A stretch of 64,000 nucleotides of DNA from the NCBI RefSeq assembly GCF_022113815.1, contig NZ_SGOM01000006.1, positions 62,001 to 126,000 of the forward strand. Reading direction: 5' to 3'. Both the position numbers and the translations under genes were made by a program. Below the pieces are notes generated by a model that made no database searches, was not told where the DNA came from, and saw only the letters and a list, made by a program, of their open reading frames with translations. The DNA comes from Vibrio cincinnatiensis (GTDB taxonomy: Bacteria > Pseudomonadota > Gammaproteobacteria > Enterobacterales > Vibrionaceae). Below, in pieces: positions 56,110 through 64,000 of the stretch (positions within the stretch are counted from its first letter, which is position 1; every line of letters begins with the position of its first letter).

Positions 56110-57767
56110 TGATGAAACGGTACACCCAAGATGGGGCTATTACGCTTTGGTTAGCAGCCGCCCTCATGAGTTTGGTCCTATTTAGCGCAGCGGCGCTTGA
56201 TTTAGCGCGGTTGACCTTTCAGCGTCAACAATTGCAATCTGTTGCGGATATGGCCGCCATGAAAATTATGCAGAACAATCCTCATTTTCTCGCGCAGCAG
56301 CAAAAAGCCTCAATGGAAGCTGAACTGCTGGCTGAATTTCAACCTGAAATTGACGATATCCGCATTGCTTTGGGGCGAGCCCGCATTGTCAATAATCACT
56401 GGACCATCGATACCAGTGAAACGCCTGAACATGGCTATTCAGCCGCGAAAGTAGTCGTTTATAAAACCGTTCCACAAAGCATGATTGCCGGTGGGCTATT
56501 TAATAACCAAACCATGACCTTAACCGCCGAAGCCGCTACCCATAAAAATGGTTTTCTACGCTTTGCAATGGGATCTTATTTGGCTCAGATGTCACTCAAA
56601 AAACCGCAAGAAAATGACGATGACGATGAAGCTGACGGTGAAGCTAAACGCCTCAATAACCTTTTTAATATTCTATTAGGTACAGATCTCAACCTAACCG
56701 TAGCCAGCTACCGAGGGTTAGCTCAAAGTACCATTCGGGTGGGGTCTGTGTTAACGGAGCTTGCACTCAATCTAGGGTTAGGTAGCCCGCAAGAAGTATT
56801 AGAAACCCAAATATCCCTAAGGGATATCTTAACGACTTACCTCAATGTGCTCAGTCGTGAAGAAGCCGACTCAGAGGGGTTGAATCAACTCCTCAATAAA
56901 TTGGCACTGGTGCAAACCGTTCCTAATATCACCTTAGGTGACATCCTTACCCTATCAAAAACCAATACAGATGGGGCAGCTCTCAACACCTCTCTCAATG
57001 CTTTAGATCTCATCACCTCCACCATTTACGCATCCAATGCTCAACATTTTGTTGAAATTCCAGAGACAGGGATTGATATTACAGGTGTTTCCAAGGTTAC
57101 GGTGAAGACCAATATTATCTCTCCCCCCAGCTATAGGCTTGCCACACTACCGATTATTTCTGGGCATGAACCCGAGATAAAAAATGCTCAAGTTGAGTTG
57201 GAATTATCGGCTGACCTTGAGCTACTCGATCACCTCACCGCTCTCACCTCATTGCTTGGTTTACAGGTGGATGCCTCTCCAATCACTATGAGGGTTAAGA
57301 CTTCAGAATCGAAGGCAACATTGATGGGGATTACCACTCAGCAAGACCATTTTTCTGCCGACTTTATGGTACATAGTTCGTTAGCCTCTGTGATCGTGGA
57401 GCCGATTATAGTTGATATACGCCTCCTTTCCCTCATCAACTTAACCGCCACTCTAGAAGTTGAAGTCATCAATGAAGATCCTGAACCCCACTTGGTCACG
57501 CTCGCATTTACCAACCATATTGACTCTGCCCCCTATTCCCATATCACCAGAGATAATACTTTTGATACCCATATTGATATTAGATTGGCAGGCCTTGGCA
57601 CCTTACCGGGAGTAAGTGAGACACTTAGCAGTGTGGTGGGAGAGGCTCTCTCGACTATTTTGTCAAAGATCATCACCCCCCAATTAGATGTATTAGGAAT
57701 TGACCTTGGTGGTGCGGATATTTGGGTTGAGTCGATCAATACCTCTTCAACGGGGTTGATCATGTAG
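56109..57767 (+). CDS. TadG-like pilus protein (DUF2134)
   Basis: A 552-residue protein with an N-terminal pseudopilin-like region (DGAITLWLAAALMSLVLFSAAALDLARL) that resembles TadG, with the RQQLQSVADMAAM motif. The rest is a large periplasmic domain (about residues 60-552) with an acidic stretch (NDDDDEADGE) and many hydrophobic Leu/Thr-rich repeats. No von Willebrand MIDAS motif is obvious, unlike some TadG proteins. It ends the second Tad operon; two adjacent ATG codons (56109 and 56112) could start it. Confidence 0.8.
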   Translation: MMKRYTQDGAITLWLAAALMSLVLFSAAALDLARLTFQRQQLQSVADMAAMKIMQNNPHFLAQQQKASMEAELLAEFQPEIDDIRIALGRARIVNNHWTIDTSETPEHGYSAAKVVVYKTVPQSMIAGGLFNNQTMTLTAEAATHKNGFLRFAMGSYLAQMSLKKPQENDDDDEADGEAKRLNNLFNILLGTDLNLTVASYRGLAQSTIRVGSVLTELALNLGLGSPQEVLETQISLRDILTTYLNVLSREEADSEGLNQLLNKLALVQTVPNITLGDILTLSKTNTDGAALNTSLNALDLITSTIYASNAQHFVEIPETGIDITGVSKVTVKTNIISPPSYRLATLPIISGHEPEIKNAQVELELSADLELLDHLTALTSLLGLQVDASPITMRVKTSESKATLMGITTQQDHFSADFMVHSSLASVIVEPIIVDIRLLSLINLTATLEVEVINEDPEPHLVTLAFTNHIDSAPYSHITRDNTFDTHIDIRLAGLGTLPGVSETLSSVVGEALSTILSKIITPQLDVLGIDLGGADIWVESINTSSTGLIM

Positions 57768-57885
57768 TCAGGTCATACACTTTCTGCATTTATCCTGATC
57801 AAGCGCTAACCATCGCCCAAAAGCTTTGCAAACTTGCTCACATTTTTCACCCTTCCTTACTTCTACGCCCTAAATTGATGAGTAA

Positions 57886-57893
57886 GGGAGGAG
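57886..57893. promoter_or_regulatory. Possible MalT-box-like sequence
   Basis: AGGGAGGAGT resembles the MalT consensus GGGGA(T/G)GAGG at eight of ten positions, upstream of the two GH13 genes. One weak match alone is not convincing; no MalT gene is in the window. The rest of the 188-bp gap shows nothing. Confidence 0.25.
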
Positions 57894-57955
57894 TTAAACA
57901 TCGCTCAGTTTCCCTACCCTAGTCATGACTTCATTTAGTAATGGTTAGGTTTTCG

Positions 57956-59749
57956 ATGATGTATGCAGACCATAAACCCAAACGTAAACAGACCGTCTAT
58001 CAAGTCTTCACTCGCCTATTTGGTAATACCAATAACGCCAATATTCCTTGGGGAAGCCAAGCACAAAACGGGGTGGGAAAATTCAGTGATTTTACCCCAC
58101 GAGCACTACAAGCGATTGCCGAACTGGGAGTGAGCCATATCTGGTACACGGGTGTGCATCATCACGCTTTGGTGGCCGATTATCGTCAATTCGGTATAAC
58201 GTCTGATCACCCAAGTATTGTCAAAGGTCGAGCAGGTTCCCCTTATGCGGTGAAAGATTACTACTCCGTTAACCCAGATTTAGCGGATGATCCTTCTCAA
58301 CGTAATCAAGAGTTTTTCGATTTGATTCAACGCACCCACCAAGCGGGAATGAAAGTGATCATTGATATCGTTCCGAACCATGTTGCGCGCCACTACCAAG
58401 GCTTAAATAACCCGGATGGTGTGTGTGATTTTGGCGCAAAAGACGATACTCGCGTTGAATATGCGCGGGATAACAATTTTTATTACCTGCCAAAGAAAGC
58501 TTTTCAACTGCCAGACTTACCCAGTGAACGTCAACCACTGGGTGGCAAAGATCATCCTGATTTGGCTCAGCCTTATCGTGAATATCCAGCGAAATGGACA
58601 GGCAATGGTTCACGCCAAGCACAACCTGATGCTGAAGATTGGTATGAAACCGTTAAAATTAACTATGGAATAACCCCAGAGGGAGAGAAGGACTTTCCTC
58701 TCCTGCCTGAGCGTTACCGTTGGCTCTCTTATCACGATCATTTTGCGTTTTGGCAAGATAAATCCGTGCCTGATTCATGGCTTAAATTTCGAGATATTGC
58801 ACGGTATTGGCTCCATCAAGGGGTGGATGGTTTTCGTTATGATATGGCAGAAATGGTGCCCATTGAATTTTGGAGTTTTATGAATTCAGCCATTAAACAT
58901 GAAAATCCTGATGCCTTCTTAATGGCTGAAGTCTATCAACCCTCACTCTATCGTGATTATATTCAACTTGGGAAAATGGACTATCTGTACGACAAAGTCG
59001 ATTTATACGATGGTTTGAAAGCGATTATGCAAGGCTCCGCCTCAACCGAAATCATTGGGGCACTTGAATATCAAATGCGTGATATTGAGCATCACATGCT
59101 GCATTTTTTAGAAAACCATGATGAGCAACGGATCGCCTCTCCCGAGTTTGTTGGTGATGGCGATAAAGCGCGACCCGCAATGCTCATTTCAGCCTGTTTA
59201 TCCAGCGCGCCCACTTTGATCTATTTCGGCCAAGAAGTCGGAGAGCCAGCAGCAGAACAAGCTGGATACGGGCAACCCTCTCGCACCTCTATTTTTGATT
59301 ACATTGGTGTACCCGAGCACCAAAAGTGGATGAATGGAGGCAAGTTTGATGGTGGGCAGTTAAATCACCAACAACGCGCTCTACGCCAATTCTATTGCCA
59401 ATTAATGAACTTGGTCCAAGACAGCCCAGCATTAATGGGCGACTATCACGACTTATACGCAGAAAATTGGCCTAACTTTGCCAAAAATAAGGATACGCTG
59501 TTTGCTTTTGCCCGCTCTAATTCTGAACAAAAACTGATTATTGCTGCCAATTTCAGTGCTCACCACACTCAAACCGTCAAACTGCAATTACCGCACAGCC
59601 TTGTTCAGCACTGGCAATTAACGCAGGGTCAACACACCGCATTCGATCATCTAAATCAGCGCCTTTTGACTCTCAAAGTCTGCGAACAAGAAGCGTATTT
59701 GATGCTAGATTTCACGCCGCTCTCAACGCATTTTATTGAATTGCACTGA
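57956..59749 (+). CDS. GH13 alpha-amylase family glycosidase
   Basis: A 597-residue enzyme, probably cytoplasmic since no signal peptide is seen. GH13 motifs: IDIVPNH, nucleophile in GFRYDMAEM, acid/base in LMAEVYQP, and FLENHDEQR. The C-terminal part is a beta domain. Alpha-glucan hydrolysis is likely; whether it prefers maltodextrin cannot be judged. The ATG at 57956 follows AGG; starts at 57941 and 57959 are alternatives. It precedes a MalZ-type gene by 27 bp, so the two are probably an operon. Confidence 0.85.
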   Translation: MMYADHKPKRKQTVYQVFTRLFGNTNNANIPWGSQAQNGVGKFSDFTPRALQAIAELGVSHIWYTGVHHHALVADYRQFGITSDHPSIVKGRAGSPYAVKDYYSVNPDLADDPSQRNQEFFDLIQRTHQAGMKVIIDIVPNHVARHYQGLNNPDGVCDFGAKDDTRVEYARDNNFYYLPKKAFQLPDLPSERQPLGGKDHPDLAQPYREYPAKWTGNGSRQAQPDAEDWYETVKINYGITPEGEKDFPLLPERYRWLSYHDHFAFWQDKSVPDSWLKFRDIARYWLHQGVDGFRYDMAEMVPIEFWSFMNSAIKHENPDAFLMAEVYQPSLYRDYIQLGKMDYLYDKVDLYDGLKAIMQGSASTEIIGALEYQMRDIEHHMLHFLENHDEQRIASPEFVGDGDKARPAMLISACLSSAPTLIYFGQEVGEPAAEQAGYGQPSRTSIFDYIGVPEHQKWMNGGKFDGGQLNHQQRALRQFYCQLMNLVQDSPALMGDYHDLYAENWPNFAKNKDTLFAFARSNSEQKLIIAANFSAHHTQTVKLQLPHSLVQHWQLTQGQHTAFDHLNQRLLTLKVCEQEAYLMLDFTPLSTHFIELH

Positions 59750-59776
59750 GCTCACTCTTATATAGGAGATTGGATA

Positions 59777-61621
59777 ATGAACATCCCTTTTCTTTTTCAC
59801 GGCCAAACCGACCATTGGGTAACTCGCAAAGATAACCAATTAACGCTCACACTGGCAGTGGATTCAGCCTTCCCATCGACCAAGGTACTGGTTCGCCATG
59901 AGCCAGATAACGAAGAAGTGTTAGTTGAAATGCATAAAGTTGGGGGAACCGACCGACTGGATTACTGGCAAGCCCGTATTCCGCTTAACCAAGACCGTCC
60001 TGTGACGCATTATCTATTCAAAGTTTTATACCCTAAAGGTCAATGGTGGTTAGATGCCCGATCAATATCAGCCCGTATGCCGGGGCGAGATTACCACTTC
60101 AAATATAATGCGCAGCATCAGCCACCAGAATGGGTCTGCAAACAAGTCTTTTATCAAATATTTCCAGATCGCTTTGCTAATGCTAACCCAGACATCAGTG
60201 TGAAAAACGGTGAATATGCGCTTAACGGGGGTAAAAAACCGGTGATCGTGAAACCGTGGGGAACGCCCGTCGATACCCATCAAGGAAATGGGGCGAGTGA
60301 ATTTTATGGGGGCGATTTATATGGTGTGGAAGCCAAGCTCGACTATCTGCAAACACTGGGAATCACGGCACTCTATCTTAACCCTATATTCCATGCGCCC
60401 AGTAACCATAAGTATGACTGTATGGATTACTATACCATCGACCCACATTTGGGCAGCAATGAGCACTTTGCTCAGTTATGTCAAAACTTGCACCAGCGTG
60501 ACATGAAAGTGATCCTTGATGCGGTATTTAACCATACCTCCACCGAGCATCCGTGGTTTAATCTGCAAGGCTGGCATCCACAGTGCGGAGCCTATCAATC
60601 GGTAGACTCTCCTTATCGAGACTATTATTTCTTTAATGGTGATGGTCAGGAGTATATCGGTTGGAAAGGCATTACTAGCTTACCGGTACTGAATTTTCAG
60701 CATCCTGAAGTTAAAGCCACGATTTATCAGGCAGAAGATGCCGTTATCAAGTATTGGTTAAAGCCACCTTATCAAATTGATGGATGGCGGTTTGATGTCA
60801 TTCACATGCTTGGCGAAGGCGAAGGGGCCAAAAATAATGCCCACTATGTTAAAGCGTTTCGAGAAGCGGCCAAACAGGTCAACCCTGAATCTTATGTCCT
60901 AGGTGAACACTTCTTTGAAGCCACTCAATGGTTACAAGGTGATCAAGAAGATGGCGCCATGAACTATTACGGGTTTGCTCACCCCTTACGTGCTTTGCTC
61001 ACCAAACTTGATATCGCTTTTGATCCCATTGATATTCACGTACCACAATTTCTTGACTGGCTCATGGAGGCAAGAGCAAAAATACCGTGGGCCAATCAAT
61101 TGGCTCAGCTTAATCAGCTCGATAGCCATGATACTGCACGCTTTCTTGAATTAGTCTCAGGCGATCAAGCCTTATTCAAAATCGCCAGTACCCTACTCTT
61201 TACCTACGTGGGAACCCCTTGTCTTTACTATGGAACCGAAGTGGGATTAAGAGGCAGCCATGATCCGGATAACCGCCGTTGTATGCCTTGGGAGAGAGTG
61301 GAAACATCTCCTTACTTTGCTTTTTTCCAACAATTGATTGCCCTAAGAAAAGAGTCCATCGCTCTACAAAAAGGCGATTTTTATCTCCTATATCAAGCTT
61401 CTGATTGCTTTGTTTTTGCGCGGCAATATGCCAAACAAGCCGTAATTGTTGGAATAAATTTAGGTGAACAATGCGACGTAACCTTACCCTTATGGCAACT
61501 CGGTTTATCGCAAGGGGCTTTTCATCACTATAACCAGCCACAACGTTATGAGTATCAGCAAGGGGAGATGAAGGTCAATATTCCGGCTCGTCACAGTATC
61601 GTACTCATCGAACATGAGTAA
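59777..61621 (+). CDS. malZ: Maltodextrin glucosidase, MalZ type (GH13)
   Basis: A 614-residue cytoplasmic enzyme. The N-terminal domain (about 1-130) has the cyclodextrinase/neopullulanase fold with WLDARSISARMPGRDYHF, and the barrel starts with VCKQVFYQIFPDRFAN. GH13 motifs: LDAVFNHTS, nucleophile in GWRFDVIHML, acid/base in YVLGEHF, and LDSHDTARF. Length and motifs match E. coli MalZ, which releases glucose from maltodextrins. The ribosome site is AGGAG. Confidence 0.87.
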   Translation: MNIPFLFHGQTDHWVTRKDNQLTLTLAVDSAFPSTKVLVRHEPDNEEVLVEMHKVGGTDRLDYWQARIPLNQDRPVTHYLFKVLYPKGQWWLDARSISARMPGRDYHFKYNAQHQPPEWVCKQVFYQIFPDRFANANPDISVKNGEYALNGGKKPVIVKPWGTPVDTHQGNGASEFYGGDLYGVEAKLDYLQTLGITALYLNPIFHAPSNHKYDCMDYYTIDPHLGSNEHFAQLCQNLHQRDMKVILDAVFNHTSTEHPWFNLQGWHPQCGAYQSVDSPYRDYYFFNGDGQEYIGWKGITSLPVLNFQHPEVKATIYQAEDAVIKYWLKPPYQIDGWRFDVIHMLGEGEGAKNNAHYVKAFREAAKQVNPESYVLGEHFFEATQWLQGDQEDGAMNYYGFAHPLRALLTKLDIAFDPIDIHVPQFLDWLMEARAKIPWANQLAQLNQLDSHDTARFLELVSGDQALFKIASTLLFTYVGTPCLYYGTEVGLRGSHDPDNRRCMPWERVETSPYFAFFQQLIALRKESIALQKGDFYLLYQASDCFVFARQYAKQAVIVGINLGEQCDVTLPLWQLGLSQGAFHHYNQPQRYEYQQGEMKVNIPARHSIVLIEHE

Positions 61622-61623
61622 GC

Positions 61624-61653
61624 TTTCAGGCCAGCGTATTGGCTGGCCTGAAA
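61624..61653. terminator. Hairpin after malZ
   Basis: A perfect 12-bp stem TTTCAGGCCAGC with a six-base loop directly after the malZ stop. No T run follows on the plus strand, so its strength as a terminator is uncertain. No other structure stands out in the 280 bp before the chemoreceptor. Confidence 0.65.
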
Positions 61654-61900
61654 ACCTGCCCCAAATTCACCAACCATAAGCTTCTTGTTACATAAAGACG
61701 TTCAAAACAAATCGACAACGTATGCAACTAAACTCAATCCCTATCAAAACATCAGAAAAACTTAGAATTACCAGAAAAACCTGACAAGCCATTTTTGTTT
61801 CTTTCGGTCAGAATCACACTTTCCTCACACCTTCCCTGTGTTATTCCTCTCTATCTCACCACAATTGGTTGATATAGCGAGCCATGAGAAACAAACAAAA

Positions 61901-63505
61901 ATGAAGTTAAAATACCAAGCTTATATTCTTTCCGGGATAATTTTATCGGCCATGATGGCCTTGACCATCAGCGGCTTTGTCATCAGCGACATGGATAATA
62001 ATGTTCGCGTTAAAGAACACTTCCAAAGTGCTTACCAAATTCTGACAGAAGTCGAACGTATGGAGCAAGATGGAACGCTTTCTCGTGAAGAAGCTCAAGC
62101 TCTTGCAACCCGAGTTATGCGTGCCAATGTATATCGTAATAATGAATATGTTTATGTTGTTAATGACAGCATGCAGATCATGGCTGCACCATTAGACCCT
62201 CAATTACATGGTACCAACTTTAATGATCTTAAAGATGTAAACGGTAAAGGTTTAGGCCAAGTAGTACAGGAATCACTCAGCAACTCAGGTAATAAACTGG
62301 TTGAATATTCATGGCAACAATCCACGGGCAACTCTTCTGAAACAAAATACTCTATCGCCCAAAAAACCCCACTTTGGGGATGGATTGTTGGTACAGGTGT
62401 GAGTGCGAGTGAAACCAGCTTTGTTTCTAATTCACAAACATCGCTCACCATTAGCCTTGTATTAGCATGCATCATTCTACCGCTATTGGTCTATGCAACG
62501 AAAAAAATACTGACACAAATCGGTGGCGACCCATCAGAGGTTCAAGAAATTATTCAACAAATTTCAGCAGGTAATTTGCATAGTTATTTTGAAACCCTAG
62601 CACCGAAAAAGAGCATTCTTCGTTCCGTTCAAGAAATGAGCATATCGCTAGCGCAGTTGATTGAGAATCTAGATGCCTCCATGGCTAAGCTACGCCTTGA
62701 TCTTGAAAGTACTGAAACAAGATCAATGACAATTGCCAATCTGACTGATGAGCAACAACTGTCTACAACTATGATTGCCGCAGCCATGACAGAAATGGTC
62801 GCTTCATCCACTCAAGTGGCAGCATTGACAAAAGAAACGGTAGAAAAAACGACAGAGGCCGATCAACAAAGCCAACACACAAAAGTAATTATTAATAACA
62901 CAGTTACGAATATCAAAGGGCTCTCTTCACAATTACAACGAGCGAGTAATGCACTTTCTACGCTTGATTCTGATGTCAATAATATTGTCGGCATTCTAGA
63001 AGTGATTGGAGATATTACTGAGCAAACGAACTTATTAGCCCTCAATGCAGCAATAGAAGCCGCCAGAGCAGGTGAACAAGGTCGAGGGTTTGCTGTCGTA
63101 GCCGATGAGGTTCGCAACCTTGCAGGGCGAACCCAAGCCAGTACCAGAAAAATTCAAGAAACCATTGAAAAGTTACAAGAAGGCTCAAAAAATGCGATTC
63201 AAACCATGCAGATCTGTGCTCAAACCAGCACAGAAACCGTGGTGGAGTCAGAGCATGCCTCTGACGCATTAGAAGATGTGGTTCTTGCGCTAGAAAGCAT
63301 TTCGTCCATGAACCTGCAAATTGCAGATGCCGCTGAAGAACAAACGCAAGTGAGCAATGATATTTCACAGCAGCTTAACCAAATTGAAGAGCATGGCACC
63401 AATTTAGGCCATATTGTACTAGAAAGTCATGCCAGTGTTCAGTCACTCTCAGTCCTAGGTGCTGAAGTTGAAACTTGGATAAGTAAGTTTACTGTCAAAA
63501 AATAA
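61901..63505 (+). CDS. Methyl-accepting chemotaxis protein with sCache sensor
   Basis: A 534-residue inner-membrane chemoreceptor. It has a first membrane segment (about residues 7-30), a periplasmic sCache_2-like domain with [24 protein letters not shown] and [12 protein letters not shown], a second membrane segment (about 190-215), and a cytoplasmic coiled coil whose signalling tip is [40 protein letters not shown]-like linker follows the second segment. The ATG at 61901 is preferred to a GTG at 61838 because it starts the first helix. The ligand is unknown. Confidence 0.88.
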   Translation: MKLKYQAYILSGIILSAMMALTISGFVISDMDNNVRVKEHFQSAYQILTEVERMEQDGTLSREEAQALATRVMRANVYRNNEYVYVVNDSMQIMAAPLDPQLHGTNFNDLKDVNGKGLGQVVQESLSNSGNKLVEYSWQQSTGNSSETKYSIAQKTPLWGWIVGTGVSASETSFVSNSQTSLTISLVLACIILPLLVYATKKILTQIGGDPSEVQEIIQQISAGNLHSYFETLAPKKSILRSVQEMSISLAQLIENLDASMAKLRLDLESTETRSMTIANLTDEQQLSTTMIAAAMTEMVASSTQVAALTKETVEKTTEADQQSQHTKVIINNTVTNIKGLSSQLQRASNALSTLDSDVNNIVGILEVIGDITEQTNLLALNAAIEAARAGEQGRGFAVVADEVRNLAGRTQASTRKIQETIEKLQEGSKNAIQTMQICAQTSTETVVESEHASDALEDVVLALESISSMNLQIADAAEEQTQVSNDISQQLNQIEEHGTNLGHIVLESHASVQSLSVLGAEVETWISKFTVKK

Positions 63506-63839
63506 TATCTCATTAAGTGTTATCGCTGCTGTTTTAGTCAGCATCACGATAAGGGCTCCCCATGCTTTGGGGAGCCCTTAATCATTCTAACCATTGAACA
63601 AAACAAAGTGTTAATAAAAACCGTTATTTCATCCTTAATTAGCCGCTTTGTGAATGGTTTAAAAAAGTAAATTATTCATTAAAATCAATAAATTAAACAA
63701 ATGAGACTTTAGTCACAAAAAAGCATTTCAAGCGTAGAAGATTTAATCGTTCGGCGTGAGGGTTGACCATGATCAGTATGTAACCCATATTTTACGTTCA
63801 AGATCCTATGCGTTCGATTCCATAAGCATAGGTAAATTT
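63506..63839. other. Intergenic region after the chemoreceptor gene
   Basis: About 330 bp holding a strong terminator (63550-63580) and an AT-rich stretch (63640-63740) likely to contain the promoter of the next gene. No other feature was found. Confidence 0.5.
63550..63580 (+). terminator. Terminator after the chemoreceptor gene
   Basis: A 13-bp stem TAAGGGCTCCCCA with a TGCTT loop and perfect complement, about 45 bp past the stop. The tail is AT-rich but not a pure T run. Confidence 0.75.
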
Positions 63840-64000
63840 ATGACAACTCCTGTTCCAACAGAACACAAGGTAACGATTGGAAGTTATATTGCTCTGGCGT
63901 TTGCTGTTGTGTTCTTCTCAGGCTTACTACAATCAAATCAGTGGTACGGTATTTTTGACTTTACAACGCTCAATGGTGCGTTTGGTAACGTGGCTTACGA
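63840..64000 (+). CDS. YjiH-family membrane protein, N-terminal fragment
   Basis: The gene starts at the ATG at 63840 (ribosome site AGG) and runs past the right edge. The 53 visible residues begin MTTPVPTEHKVTIGSYIALAFAV and contain FFSGLLQSNQWYG and FDFTTLNGAFGNVAY. This looks like the N-terminus of YjiH-family proteins, which carry a nucleoside-recognition-like domain and are of unknown transport function. The call rests on recognition of this short segment only. Confidence 0.6.
   Translation, partial: MTTPVPTEHKVTIGSYIALAFAVVFFSGLLQSNQWYGIFDFTTLNGAFGNVAY

Noticed and set aside
61693..61718. Possible sigma-28 promoter before the chemoreceptor (TAAAG and TCGACAA)
   Set aside because: Only about five of eight bases match in each half and the spacing is off by one.

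Overview
The window looks like chromosomal DNA of a Vibrio or close Vibrionaceae relative. This rests on the moderate GC content, the sucrose PTS cluster with an N-terminally extended ScrB, the OppABCDF order, the two Tad loci and the sCache-type chemoreceptor. The genus is inferred from gene content and style; no species can be named from sequence alone. No rRNA, tRNA, CRISPR array, transposase, integrase or phage gene was seen.

Layout, left to right. 1-2936 (minus): the start of a first Tad/Flp pilus locus (flp, prepilin peptidase, RcpC, RcpA, and a lipoprotein cut by the window edge). 3354-8923 (minus): oligopeptide ABC importer oppABCDF. 9516-9899 (minus): a small DUF486 membrane protein. 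10160-17484: a sucrose regulon, scrK and a ScrY-type porin on plus, scrB and scrR on minus, scrA on plus, tied together by several copies of a LacI-family operator. 17535-25171 (minus): an efflux operon (outer-membrane factor, adaptor, RND pump) that continues into its own response regulator and sensor kinase; the RND gene carries a frameshift beside a run of seven G. 25301-28434 (minus): a siderophore-type TonB receptor with a Fur-box-like promoter, and an AraC/GyrI-like regulator. 28570-33491: an EmrAB-type pump plus outer-membrane factor, divergent from a TetR regulator. 33580-34618: TPP riboswitch and thiD. 34779-36803: a pirin and a DUF1566 lipoprotein with a poly-Asn linker. 37360-37839: an unrecognised membrane protein. 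37869-45218 (plus): a copper cluster under a MerR/CueR-type promoter with a 19-bp spacer: small His/Cys-rich exported protein, CusC, CusB with two C-terminal CusF-like domains, CusA and a cupredoxin. 45279-48272 (minus): a two-partner-secretion-type (TpsB) outer-membrane transporter paired with a large lipoprotein instead of a filamentous haemagglutinin. 48807-57767 (plus): a second, fuller Tad locus (flp, tadV, tadE, rcpC, rcpA, tadA, tadB, tadC, tadD, DUF3613, tadG) with no tadZ. 57956-61621: two GH13 enzymes (alpha-amylase type and MalZ type). 61901-63505: a chemoreceptor. 63840-64000: the start of a probable YjiH-family membrane protein.

The window is rich in envelope functions: two pili, three tripartite efflux systems, a TpsB transporter, a sugar porin and a siderophore receptor. 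The least explained unit is the TpsB plus lipoprotein pair, divergent from the second Tad locus. Next are the CusB fusion with a decayed second metal site and the possibly phase-variable RND pump.
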